A stretch of DNA of 64,000 nucleotides, from NCBI GenBank assembly GCA_964354655.1, contig CAYHAL010000001.1, positions 121,431 to 185,430 on the forward strand. Direction: 5' to 3'. Origin of the DNA: E44-bin46 sp964354655 (GTDB lineage: Bacteria > Chloroflexota > Dehalococcoidia > Dehalococcoidales > E44-bin46). Numbering within the stretch: the stretch's first letter is position 1; each line of letters opens with the position of its first letter. Under the pieces are notes generated by a model. The model made no database searches and was not told where the DNA came from. It saw nothing but the letters and a program-made list of their open reading frames with translations. Below, piece after piece: positions 8,581 through 16,331 of this stretch. The translations under genes were made by a program, and so were the position numbers.

Positions 8581-8925
8581 CTACTTCTGTATTACTCTTA
8601 TGATATCACTCCCCTCAAAGCTAATCCCAGCGACCTTCCCGGTTATTGTTACTATTACCTGACTACCAGCAGTCAACTTGCTACGCACGGCATCCCCATT
8701 GAACTTCACCATCAGGTCTGGCACCCCATCCTTGTCATAGTCACCTACTTGTGTGGGCTTAGTTAGAGCCGGAACTGAGCCGTTTAGCCTGATGCTGGCG
8801 ATGTCAATCTGCTTTACATCGTAGCCCTTGGGAAGCTCAATGTAGGCAGTAACCACCTGGCCTTTGCTCTTCAGGTTCAGGGTATCCGGATCGAAGTCTA
8901 CGGTAGCCAGAAGAGCAAGCAGCAA
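8581..8925 (-). pseudogene. C-terminal fragment of a secreted Ca-binding-like domain protein
   Basis: The visible 114 residues begin at VDFDPDTLNLKSKG and carry a DYDKDGVPDL loop that resembles an EF-hand/dockerin calcium ligand set. Such VDFDPDTLNLKSKG domains usually form the C-terminus of larger exported proteins. Here there is no signal peptide. The only nearby start is a TTG with no ribosome site, and the frame is closed shortly upstream. It lies head-to-head with the N-terminally truncated caspase gene, so both look cut by one rearrangement near 8925-8931. It ends at TAG. Confidence 0.55.
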
Positions 8926-8930
8926 CTGGT

Positions 8931-9650
8931 TTGCTGGGTGAGCAACTGGGGACAGGAGCTAACAAATACGCTATCGTAATTGGCATTTCTGACTACCCCG
9001 GCTCAAACAGCGACCTTGAGTATGCAGACGATGATGCCCAGGACATGTATAACGCCCTAACAAATGTCTACGGGTACGAGTCGGGTAATGTTTACCTTCT
9101 CCAAAACATGGAAGCAAGCTTCACTGCAATTCGGGATGCTTTTACTGATATTAGGGGCAGAGAAGTTGCAGGCGATGAGGTCATTTTCTTCTTTAGCGGG
9201 CATGGCGCTAGGGGTCAGGCTGACGATGGTGACAGAGAGAAGATTGACGAGGCAATCGTTACCCATGATGGTAGCCCGACTGGTAACTTCATTTACATTT
9301 GGGACGGGCAACTAAAAGAGTGGTTCAGTGACTTTGACACCAAGCGAATTATATTTGTATTTGATAGCTGCCTGTCTGGCGGAATGACAGACCTTGAGAC
9401 ACTGGGACGGGTCATTAACATGGCAACTACTGAAGGTGGCACTGCATATGAGGGTCTGTGGGGAAACAACGGGCAGTTTACATACTACTTTGTTGAGCAA
9501 GGGATGATAGCAAGCAAAGCTGATACCTACGATAATCTTCCAAGTGTCGCCGATGTAACCATTGAAGAGGCTTTTGACTACGCCAAGGCTAACTGCCAGA
9601 TGCAGAAGCCGACAATAAGCGACTCGTTTGATAATGACTTACTATTGTAG
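8931..9650 (+). CDS. Caspase-like (peptidase C14) protein, probably N-terminally truncated
   Basis: A 239-residue caspase-fold domain. Seen: the first strand KYAIVIGISDYPG, the catalytic His in FFFSGHGARG (His91) and the catalytic Cys in VFDSCLSGGM (Cys147), i.e. a complete His-Cys dyad. Related metacaspase-type proteins in such genomes usually carry a signal peptide and further domains. Here the frame opens directly at the caspase domain from TTG 8931 without a Shine-Dalgarno, so the export signal was probably lost. It may be an inactive remnant or a cytoplasmic protease. Known caspase homologues in bacteria act in proteolysis, cell death or defence. No defence partner is adjacent. Confidence 0.75.
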   Translation: MLGEQLGTGANKYAIVIGISDYPGSNSDLEYADDDAQDMYNALTNVYGYESGNVYLLQNMEASFTAIRDAFTDIRGREVAGDEVIFFFSGHGARGQADDGDREKIDEAIVTHDGSPTGNFIYIWDGQLKEWFSDFDTKRIIFVFDSCLSGGMTDLETLGRVINMATTEGGTAYEGLWGNNGQFTYYFVEQGMIASKADTYDNLPSVADVTIEEAFDYAKANCQMQKPTISDSFDNDLLL

Positions 9651-9916
9651 TTGGAGGCAAACCAAGAACTAGGAAGTGGTAGCTAATTAGTGCCAAGATG
9701 AGAGCCGAAGAAGCGGACTGCACGCCTATGATTGGACAGGCAGAATGTCTGAATTGGAAATCTCGGTAGTATAGAAAAAGACGACGCCACACCGAAGAGA
9801 CAAGCCAGCCTGAGGGTACCCAGGTTATTGTGCGGTATTCCACGGTATGGGATAATGAAGCGCTTGACCGGAAGGGCCGATTTGATAGTTTTCGCGCTGT
9901 TCTTCGTATTCGCTAC
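9651..9916 (+). other. Intergenic stretch, no gene seen
   Basis: No open frame with a start, ribosome site and recognisable motif on either strand between the caspase stop and the tandem promoters at 9917-10008. Confidence 0.5.
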
Positions 9917-9944
9917 TTGACAAGTGCCGGTTTTGTGGTATAGT
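9917..9944 (+). promoter_or_regulatory. Predicted sigma-70-type promoter
   Basis: TTGACA (9917-9922), a 16-bp spacer, then TATAGT (9939-9944), upstream of the surface-protein gene. It is the outer of two tandem promoters. Confidence 0.6.
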
Positions 9945-9979
9945 AGTTATGTGCTTATCGCCATTTGGCGAACCAACCC

Positions 9980-10008
9980 TTGACAAGCATGGTATTATAG
10001 TATATAAC
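9980..10008 (+). promoter_or_regulatory. Predicted sigma-70-type promoter, proximal
   Basis: TTGACA (9980-9985), a 17-bp spacer and TATAAC (10003-10008). It gives a leader of about 165 nt before the surface-protein ATG. The leader contains a short ORF with a strong ribosome site. Confidence 0.65.
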
Positions 10009-10032
10009 TTCACAGGAAAAGGAGGTGATGCC

Positions 10033-10056
10033 ATGGTAAAGTCCCGGAGGGATTAG
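10033..10056 (+). other. Putative 7-codon leader peptide
   Basis: An ATG 10033 lies 6-7 nt after AAAAGGAGGTGATG, a stronger Shine-Dalgarno than the one of the main gene. It encodes MVKSRRD then TAG. If that TAG were read through, the frame would continue 44 codons and overlap the start of the surface-protein gene. It may be a regulatory leader for the highly expressed surface protein. Function unproven. Confidence 0.35.
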
Positions 10057-10180
10057 TCCCGAAGGGGAAGCTCAATAAGAGCCCACGGAAAAAATCGCAA
10101 TCTTATCTCCACAAAAAGGGATGATATTGTTCTTTTACTTGTGGAGAAATACAATTTCTTAAAGGAGAATAAAAAGGTCG

Positions 10181-13100
10181 ATGAAAAGTAAAATATCTAA
10201 GATAATGGGTGTAGCCGTAACCCTGGCGATGGTGCTGAGCCTGACTGCTGGCTTTGCCGCTGCTCCCGCTGCCGCCAGCCCGGACGAGACTCTCAACGAA
10301 TGGTACACCTTTGACTACCCGGTTGAGGGCGCTGATGGCGACTGGTTCTACAGCCCTGATATACAGCGAGTCGGCGAGATAACCGAAGCCATCAATGGCG
10401 ACCTCTATGTCTACGCCTACATCGGCGGCGCCTCGGATGAGATACTCAAGTCCGAGGACGGCGGTCGCACCTGGGCGCTGACCAAATACTCCGACCCGGA
10501 TGATGGCGTTCAAGGCGGAAGAATCTTTGACATGGTCTGCTCCAGCATTGACGAGGACGTCGTCTATGCTACTGACGGCTGCTACGTCTATAAGACCGAT
10601 GACGGCGGCGACACCTGGACTTTCCTCGCCCAGGACTCCCTGGAGACAATGTTACAGGGACTATGCGGGTGTGATATTTGTGATTGGCCGGGTCCCGGTC
10701 TCCGTCGGGTCATCACCAGCCTTGATGTCACCTACGATGCCGACGACAACCCGTTTGTCTTCATCGGCACCTGGGCACACCCGGGTGATCTTCCCCCTGC
10801 TCAACCTAGCTGCTACTACAGTGATACGATTCCTGGCGATGTCTACTACATCGGTGAAGCCGGATACCCGGCTAACTGGACCAGCCTGAACCTGTCCTGC
10901 TACGGCACTGGCTACAACGTCATATCCGTAGGCTGTGCCCCTGACTGGGCTGACAGCAAGGAGACCTATGTCGTTGTTACCAACGGAGAACCTGACGATG
11001 AGACCCATGTTATTTACACCAAGGGTACCGTCTGCGGCTGGACTGAGTTTGCTGAGCTGAAGTGGAACTGCCAGAATTCTTTCGGCAGCTGGGCGGCTTC
11101 CAGGATTGCCTTCCCCGATGACTGGGCGGACTCTGAGACCCTGTTTGTCGGCATAACTGGTGACGACCCCTGTACGGAGGATGGAACAGGATGCTACACG
11201 GGCGATGAGGGTGGCGATGTCTACATGGCAACTGATGGCTCGGCTATTGACATGAATGTTGCCGGCATTACCACCGGCTGTGTTGGCGAAACGCCGGTAG
11301 ACATCATCAGCCTTGATGTGATGGGTGACACCGACGAGGCGTCACTTATTGCTGGGGCTTATTGCACTACCGATGTCTACTACAGCACCGATGGCGGCTG
11401 GAGCTGGGATGCCAGCGAGAAAGACCCCACCGGTGAATATTTGACCTATGTCATCTTCTACGAGGACACCGCTCTGGCGGCAACCACCGGCGATGAATGC
11501 GCCGTGTCCATGTCCTGCGGCGAGGAGGTCGGTCAATACTGGAACCAGATTTCCCTGATTTCCACCTGTATAGAGTGCGTAATCTGGGGCGACCACTCAC
11601 CGGGATACCTGTCGGATGACTCCCACACCATGTACCTGCTGACCGAGTGTGGCGATGAAGCCGATGTTCGGTGTCCGGCCACTAAATTTTCCAGTACCCA
11701 GAGCCTGTTCCGCTATGACGGCACCTACTGGGAGAGGGTCTTCTGCAGCACCATAGCCGGTTCTGACGGTTCGGTATCTGCCGACGACATTTTCGAGTGG
11801 GTGGAGGTGTCCCCCGATTTCCTGACCACCAACTGTGTAGTTGTCGGCAACAGCCATTTTGAAATCTGGAGGACGACCGATGCCGGCTGTAGCTGGGACA
11901 AGCTGACCTTCCCCTGCTCACCAAGACCATACATTTCAGCCGCGGTAATCATAGACGAGGATACCGGCATTGCCGGCGGCCTTAGTCCTGTCGGATACGT
12001 CTATAAGACGACCAGGCATGGCGCCCGACCGTGGGATGATTACGAGGTAGACACCGCTGCCCCTGCCAGCTCCTTTGCCCTGGAGCCGGGCTATGAAGAC
12101 CCGGGAAGCGTCCTGCTCGGTACCTTTGGGTCTGAGGTGTTCATCTCCGAGGACGGCGGTGAGACCTGGGACCTGGTCGGCGACCCTTCGGATGTGTTTG
12201 ACGCAAGCGAAGAGACCTTCGTTATCTTTGACCCCGACTATGCCACCAACCACACCATCTACGCTGCTGCCGGAGATACGATTGCCCGCTGCATTATTGA
12301 CCCTGATGAGGACTGGGCAGACCAGGAGTGGAAGGATATTGGCTTTGACTATTGCGGGGACTCTATTGACCTAGTTGATGCTTCGGGCATAGCCGTTGCC
12401 GGCGACACCGCCCTGTATGTCGCTGACAATGAAGAGGTAGGTGCCCTCCCGGTATGTGGTGCGTTCCGCTCACTCAACCCGCTGGAGGAAGACGAAGCTG
12501 ATGTCGTCTTTGAGAACCTGGTTGAGGGGCTTACTGAGTATGACCCGTCACCTCTTACTTACGGCACAGAGCTAGATGGTCTGCTGCTTACCGTTGACGT
12601 CAGCGATGACGGCTGCGCCGAGAATGTCCTCTGGTCTCTTGACTCAGAATACTGTGAGAATGTATGGGTCTATGAGGACACCCTGGCTCAACCGGTCATC
12701 CTGACTATGCCAGTTGAAGGTCAGAAGATAGGCACCACCGGCAAGGCAACCTTAAGCTGGACGGCGCTCTGTGACGCTGACTGCTACGAGGTCTCCCTCT
12801 ACGCCTACTGCCCTGAGTGCCCTGACCAGAAGCTTGAGTGGGATGTACCTTGCACCAGCCCCTGCTGTCTCATGGAAATCACGCCGGGCTGCTACCCCGA
12901 GTGCACCACTGAGGAGACATGCATCGTCGTTGACGACCTGGACCCGGGCACTACCTATTACTGGCAGGTAAGGGTATGCCATGGCTCACCGAGGCTGAGC
13001 AAGTGGTCAGAGGAAAGGTCATTCATCACCGCCCTACCCGCGGTAGACTTTTCAATGCTCTGCTCTCCAGAGTGCGGAGGTCAAGCTGTTATCCTTGCCC

Positions 13101-13507
13101 CCAACTTCTCCTGGCACCCGGTTGAAGAGGCTACTGGCTACGAGGTTGAGCTAGCCCCAACCGAGACCTTCACCGCCGGCGTCATCAAGGGCAAGACCAC
13201 AGTCAATGCCTGGGCATGCACTGCCACCCTTGAGTACTCCACCACCTACTACTGGAGGGTAAGAGCCGAGAAGGACGGCATCTACTCTGACTGGTCGACG
13301 TGCCTGTTCACCACTATGGAGGAACCAGTACCACCAGCGCCACCGGTAGAGATTACCGTACCACCACCAACTCCAGCACCAGTAATCCAGATACCACCAG
13401 CAAAGATGATTACCCCGACCTGGATTTACGCCATAATCGGTGTTGGCGGGGCACTGGCGATAGTGGTTATTGTCCTGATCGTCAGGACCAGAAGACCACC
13501 AGCTTAA
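10181..13507 (+). CDS. Large exported surface protein with Asp-box repeats and C-terminal anchor
   Basis: The protein has 1108 residues. Order: a signal peptide (basic KSKISK then a hydrophobic run ending AAAPAAAS about 34), then a propeller-like region with at least five Asp-box (BNR) motifs such as SEDGGRTWA, TDDGGDTWTF, STDGGWSWD, TTDAGCSWDK and SEDGGETWD. Two fibronectin-III-like domains follow (about 830-960 and 970-1055, each with a TTYYWxVR strand). Then come a Pro-rich stalk (about 1053-1080), one membrane helix and a basic tail RTRRPPA. It is acidic and unusually Cys-rich. It is probably a cell-surface or S-layer-like glycan-contacting protein; enzymatic sialidase activity is not supported. 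Start ATG 10181 follows AAAGGAG. Two tandem promoters and a strong terminator bracket it as a single-gene unit. Confidence 0.85.
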   Translation: MKSKISKIMGVAVTLAMVLSLTAGFAAAPAAASPDETLNEWYTFDYPVEGADGDWFYSPDIQRVGEITEAINGDLYVYAYIGGASDEILKSEDGGRTWALTKYSDPDDGVQGGRIFDMVCSSIDEDVVYATDGCYVYKTDDGGDTWTFLAQDSLETMLQGLCGCDICDWPGPGLRRVITSLDVTYDADDNPFVFIGTWAHPGDLPPAQPSCYYSDTIPGDVYYIGEAGYPANWTSLNLSCYGTGYNVISVGCAPDWADSKETYVVVTNGEPDDETHVIYTKGTVCGWTEFAELKWNCQNSFGSWAASRIAFPDDWADSETLFVGITGDDPCTEDGTGCYTGDEGGDVYMATDGSAIDMNVAGITTGCVGETPVDIISLDVMGDTDEASLIAGAYCTTDVYYSTDGGWSWDASEKDPTGEYLTYVIFYEDTALAATTGDECAVSMSCGEEVGQYWNQISLISTCIECVIWGDHSPGYLSDDSHTMYLLTECGDEADVRCPATKFSSTQSLFRYDGTYWERVFCSTIAGSDGSVSADDIFEWVEVSPDFLTTNCVVVGNSHFEIWRTTDAGCSWDKLTFPCSPRPYISAAVIIDEDTGIAGGLSPVGYVYKTTRHGARPWDDYEVDTAAPASSFALEPGYEDPGSVLLGTFGSEVFISEDGGETWDLVGDPSDVFDASEETFVIFDPDYATNHTIYAAAGDTIARCIIDPDEDWADQEWKDIGFDYCGDSIDLVDASGIAVAGDTALYVADNEEVGALPVCGAFRSLNPLEEDEADVVFENLVEGLTEYDPSPLTYGTELDGLLLTVDVSDDGCAENVLWSLDSEYCENVWVYEDTLAQPVILTMPVEGQKIGTTGKATLSWTALCDADCYEVSLYAYCPECPDQKLEWDVPCTSPCCLMEITPGCYPECTTEETCIVVDDLDPGTTYYWQVRVCHGSPRLSKWSEERSFITALPAVDFSMLCSPECGGQAVILAPNFSWHPVEEATGYEVELAPTETFTAGVIKGKTTVNAWACTATLEYSTTYYWRVRAEKDGIYSDWSTCLFTTMEEPVPPAPPVEITVPPPTPAPVIQIPPAKMITPTWIYAIIGVGGALAIVVIVLIVRTRRPPA

Positions 13508-13525
13508 CCCCCGGTTAGATACCTC

Positions 13526-13563
13526 AGAGAGCCCCCCGAGATTTCGGGGGGCTCTCTTTTTTT
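13526..13563 (+). terminator. Rho-independent terminator
   Basis: A perfect 14-bp stem (13526-13539 with 13544-13557) with a 4-nt loop and a run of T residues to 13563, placed 19 bp after the surface-protein stop. Confidence 0.93.
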
Positions 13564-13636
13564 GGTTAAGGAGGCCGAGAGCTAACGTTGTCGTTGTCAA
13601 TGCTCAATTGAACAAGATAAGCTGAAGCTTTCTGAG

Positions 13637-13666
13637 TTGACCATTAGATTACTAGTCATATATAAT
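13637..13666 (+). promoter_or_regulatory. Predicted promoter upstream of tRNA-Val
   Basis: TTGACC (13637-13642), an 18-bp spacer and a consensus TATAAT (13661-13666). The tRNA starts about 112 bp downstream, so a 5' leader would be processed off. Confidence 0.55.
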
Positions 13667-13778
13667 GCTATCAAGAACGAGGCAAGAGGCGTTGGATTTT
13701 CTGCTTTGAACGCTGAGAAAAGACCTCTTGCTTTGGTGGATTTTCGACGGGGTTTGGGGACAAGTTAGCTGCGATTTC

Positions 13779-13851
13779 GGGCGATTAGCTCAGTGGTTAG
13801 AGCGCTTGCTTCACACGCAAGAGGTCACTGGTTCAAGTCCAGTATCGCCCA
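13779..13851 (+). tRNA. tRNA-Val (anticodon CAC)
   Basis: A 73-nt cloverleaf: acceptor GGGCGAT pairs with ATCGCCC; D-arm GCTC...GAGC; anticodon stem CTTGC/GCAAG with loop TTCACAC (anticodon CAC); T-arm ACTGG TTCAAGT CCAGT; discriminator A. CCA is not encoded. Confidence 0.96.
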
Positions 13852-13888
13852 CTTGAGATAAGAAGAGACCATAAGTAAGCTAAACCCG

Positions 13889-14659
13889 CTAAGATATTAG
13901 TCTTCTGAAGCTGACACTGGCTAATCCTACCAGCACTGCGGTGGCTATGCCGATGGCTAACATGTCGATGGGAAGATGGGACAAATCACCGGTGACAAGT
14001 AGTGCTCTCATGGCATCAACTACGTAGCTTAGAGGATTGATAATGGCGATGCTCCTGAGCCAAGCTGGCATTAAGGAAATAGGATAGATGGCATTACTGG
14101 CGAAGAAGAGCGGCATGGTAATAGCCTGCCCGATGCCCATCATTCTTTCTCTGGTTCGAAAAATAGGGGCAAGACTCATGCTCAGGCTGGAAAAGCACAT
14201 ACCAAACAGGATTATTATGCCAAACACACCAAGTATAGCTATGGGACTTAGAGAGAGGTTAACCCTGATTATTAAAGCTAGCGCAAGGACTGCTATAGCC
14301 TGGAAGATGCTCCTGACCCCAGCAGATAAGGCTTTACCTAGAACGATAGCGGAGCGTGGTGCTGGGGATGACAGGAGCTTGTTCAGCAGCCCCAGATCGC
14401 GTTCCCAGACAACGGTGATTCCATAGAAGATAGCTACGAACATCACCGATTGAGCCAGAATGCCAGGCGTCATGAACTGGAGATAAGAAAATCCGCCCGT
14501 GGGAATAGCTTTTAACTGGCTAAAAACGGTCCCGAATACCATAAGCCACAGAGCCGGCTGCACCGACCTCAGCCAGATTTGCGAGGAATCATGCCTCAGT
14601 TTCCTCAGTTCAAACTCGGTGAGTGTAAAAACATTTGACCAGTACCTCTTCCAGCTCAT
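13889..14659 (-). CDS. ABC-2 type transporter permease
   Basis: A 256-residue integral membrane protein with about six hydrophobic segments and the ABC-2 family patterns YLQFMTPGILAQS and FASNAIYPISLMPAWLR, followed by INPLSYVVDAMRALL. It forms the membrane half of a drug- or polyketide-type exporter (DrrB-like). Its ATG overlaps the stop of the ATPase gene by four bases (14656-14659), so the two are translationally coupled. Substrate unknown. A separate pair of the same type lies divergently at 16.3-18.1 kb, with a MarR regulator between. Confidence 0.88.
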   Translation of the reverse strand: MSWKRYWSNVFTLTEFELRKLRHDSSQIWLRSVQPALWLMVFGTVFSQLKAIPTGGFSYLQFMTPGILAQSVMFVAIFYGITVVWERDLGLLNKLLSSPAPRSAIVLGKALSAGVRSIFQAIAVLALALIIRVNLSLSPIAILGVFGIIILFGMCFSSLSMSLAPIFRTRERMMGIGQAITMPLFFASNAIYPISLMPAWLRSIAIINPLSYVVDAMRALLVTGDLSHLPIDMLAIGIATAVLVGLASVSFRRLIS

Positions 14660-15648
14660 CTTGCTAACCTCCGAAAGGTTCTACGTGTTCGGCGGGTTTC
14701 TATCCAGCTTTCGCCGCTATCTATCCTGGCACCTGTATATTTGAGGAAAACGTCATCCAGGGTAGGTTTCTTCAGTGATACCGCTTCTACCTCCACACCA
14801 CTGCCTCTGAGGGCTTCAAGAAGATGGGGTATCAGCTTCTCACCCTCAGAAACCAGCAAATCAATGTGACCTTCTGTAGACTCAGATAAGACAGTATAAC
14901 CGAGCTCTTTGAGCTTTGCCGAGCAACTCGGTGTTTTTGAACCGATGGTGAGTACATCACCACCCATATTAGATTTCAGTTGCGAGGGTTGACCGAGGGT
15001 AACCAATTTGCCCTTATCCATGATACCTATCCTGTCACACAGTATGTCCGCCTCAGTCATATCGTGTGTGCTCAGGAGAATAGTGGTAGCAGACTCATCG
15101 CGTAGCTTCCGGACAAGCTCCCAGATAATCCTCTTGGCGTTTGGGTCAAGGCCGATGCTCAGCTCATCGAGGAATAATATCCCTGGCCGATTCACCAGCG
15201 CCTGGGCTATCTCTAGTTTCCTCATCATGCCACCGGAATAGGTACTGACCATATCGCCCGCCCTGTCCTGGAGGTCCAGGTATTCCAGAGTCTCCTTTAT
15301 ACGCTGACTCCTTATCCCGGCAGGTACTCCATACAATTTGGAATACATCAGGATGTTCTCATAGCCAGTGAGCTCCCCATCTACTGACACATCCTGGGGA
15401 ACATATCCCGCTACTTGTCTTACCTTTTGAGGGTGAGCTATCGCATCAATGCCGAAGACATTTATCGTACCTGCGGTGGGCTTTATGAGGGTCAGTAGCA
15501 TACGTAGAGTTGTCGTCTTGCCCGCCCCGTTGGGTCCCAGGAGCCCGAAAATCTCACCCTCATTTACGGTGAATGATATTCCATCCACGGCTCTTACCCG
15601 GGGATAAACCTTAGTAAGGTCTTGAATAGTAATTACTTTATCCGACAA
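14656..15648 (-). CDS. ABC transporter ATP-binding protein, DrrA-type
   Basis: The core shows Walker A GPNGAGKTT, a signature YSGGMMRKLEIAQAL and Walker B LFLDE. The residues after Walker B are LSIGLDP rather than the common PTxGLDP, while the catalytic Glu is kept. A C-terminal DrrA-like extension ends near LKKPTLDDVFLKYTG. I prefer TTG 15648 as start (AAGGA 9-10 nt upstream, giving an N-terminus SDKVITIQDLTKVY typical for the family). A GTG at 15699 in the same frame has no ribosome site. The gene is transcribed away from marR and shares the palindromic operator at 15718-15753, so it is probably MarR-controlled. Confidence 0.9.
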   Translation of the reverse strand: MSDKVITIQDLTKVYPRVRAVDGISFTVNEGEIFGLLGPNGAGKTTTLRMLLTLIKPTAGTINVFGIDAIAHPQKVRQVAGYVPQDVSVDGELTGYENILMYSKLYGVPAGIRSQRIKETLEYLDLQDRAGDMVSTYSGGMMRKLEIAQALVNRPGILFLDELSIGLDPNAKRIIWELVRKLRDESATTILLSTHDMTEADILCDRIGIMDKGKLVTLGQPSQLKSNMGGDVLTIGSKTPSCSAKLKELGYTVLSESTEGHIDLLVSEGEKLIPHLLEALRGSGVEVEAVSLKKPTLDDVFLKYTGARIDSGESWIETRRTRRTFRRLAR

Positions 15649-15717
15649 AATCCGGTCCTTAATATCGCCGCTAGCGCACTCTGCTTTGAGACATAACACG
15701 GGCTCAAATGCTCAATT

Positions 15718-15753
15718 ATTGACATTTTAATTAATATACCTTAAAATGTCAAT
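15718..15753. promoter_or_regulatory. Palindromic operator between marR and the divergent ABC exporter
   Basis: Two perfect 13-bp inverted arms (15718-15730 ATTGACATTTTAA and 15741-15753 its complement) separated by 10 bp, in the divergent intergenic region. Each arm contains TTGACA reading outward, so the palindrome overlaps probable -35 elements. This is a likely MarR binding site controlling both directions. Confidence 0.78.
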
Positions 15754-15783
15754 GTAACCTTAATGAAATGGGACGGAGTAGAG

Positions 15784-16236
15784 GTGGAGAAGGCGCAACT
15801 AATCCAGCAGGTTGTTGAACTCCAGCGCAAGGTAAACCGCGTGCTGAGGCGTCAGACACCGGATGCGTGGATGGAGCTTAGCCTGACTCTTGCCCAGCTC
15901 AAGAGCTTGTTTTTCATTTCCAATGAGGGGAACACCAATGTCAGGAAGCTGGCGGCAGCGCTCAGCGTTACATCAGCTAATGTGACCGGTATTGTTGACC
16001 GCCTGGTGGAGCAAGGTCTGGTAAGCCGCGCTGAGAACCCGGAAGACCGCCGCATGCTGCTCTTGCAGGTTACTGATAAAGCGCAGGCGCTTATCACTGA
16101 CCTGCGGGAGCGGCAAACAAGCCGGCTTTCTGAAATCCTTGATTACATGAGTCCGGATGAGCTATCTATGCTGGCTCAAGGGCTCTCATCATTGCTCAAA
16201 GCCTGTGAGCTTTATCAGAAGGGGACTCAGCAATGA
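15784..16236 (+). CDS. MarR-family transcriptional regulator
   Basis: A 150-residue winged-helix protein: N-terminal dimerisation helix, then LTLAQLKSLFFISNEGNTNVRKLAAALSVT, the recognition helix SANVTGIVDRLVEQGLV and the wing RAENPEDRRMLLLQVT with the conserved DRR. These are MarR hallmarks. GTG 15784 is preferred because GGAG lies 5 nt upstream. An in-frame ATG at 15763 has no ribosome site. The stop overlaps the ATG of a 32-codon ORF (16233) that in turn overlaps the exporter ATPase. The gene order marR-ATPase-permease, with a divergent second exporter, suggests it represses exporters and is released by their substrate. Confidence 0.9.
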   Translation: MEKAQLIQQVVELQRKVNRVLRRQTPDAWMELSLTLAQLKSLFFISNEGNTNVRKLAAALSVTSANVTGIVDRLVEQGLVSRAENPEDRRMLLLQVTDKAQALITDLRERQTSRLSEILDYMSPDELSMLAQGLSSLLKACELYQKGTQQ

Positions 16237-16331
16237 ATATGATTGAAGTAGAAGGACTGGCTAGGCGTTTCGGTCAGTTTACCGCATTAGCCAGGGTAGT
16301 CAGGGTTCAACAAGGAGCAAGACAGAAATGA
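16233..16331 (+). pseudogene. 32-residue relic of a duplicated ABC ATPase start
   Basis: The ORF begins ATGAATATGATTGAAG and gives MNMIEVEGLARRFGQFTAL, clearly similar to the first residues of the next gene (MNIIEVEELSRNFGKLVAV), then diverges and stops at TGA 16329. It overlaps the marR stop by ATGA at its front and the exporter ATPase start by ATGA at its end. It therefore looks like the stub of a duplicated ATPase gene that now may serve as a translational-coupling leader. Confidence 0.65.

Noticed and set aside
10033..10191. A 52-codon gene with an internal pyrrolysine at 10054
   Set aside because: No MtxB-type homology around the TAG, and the downstream codons look like untranslated leader; kept only as a leader-peptide note.
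13151..13600. A minus-strand 149-codon frame over the surface-protein end
   Set aside because: Trp/Tyr-rich shadow of the Pro/Thr-rich stalk on the other strand, and it crosses the terminator.
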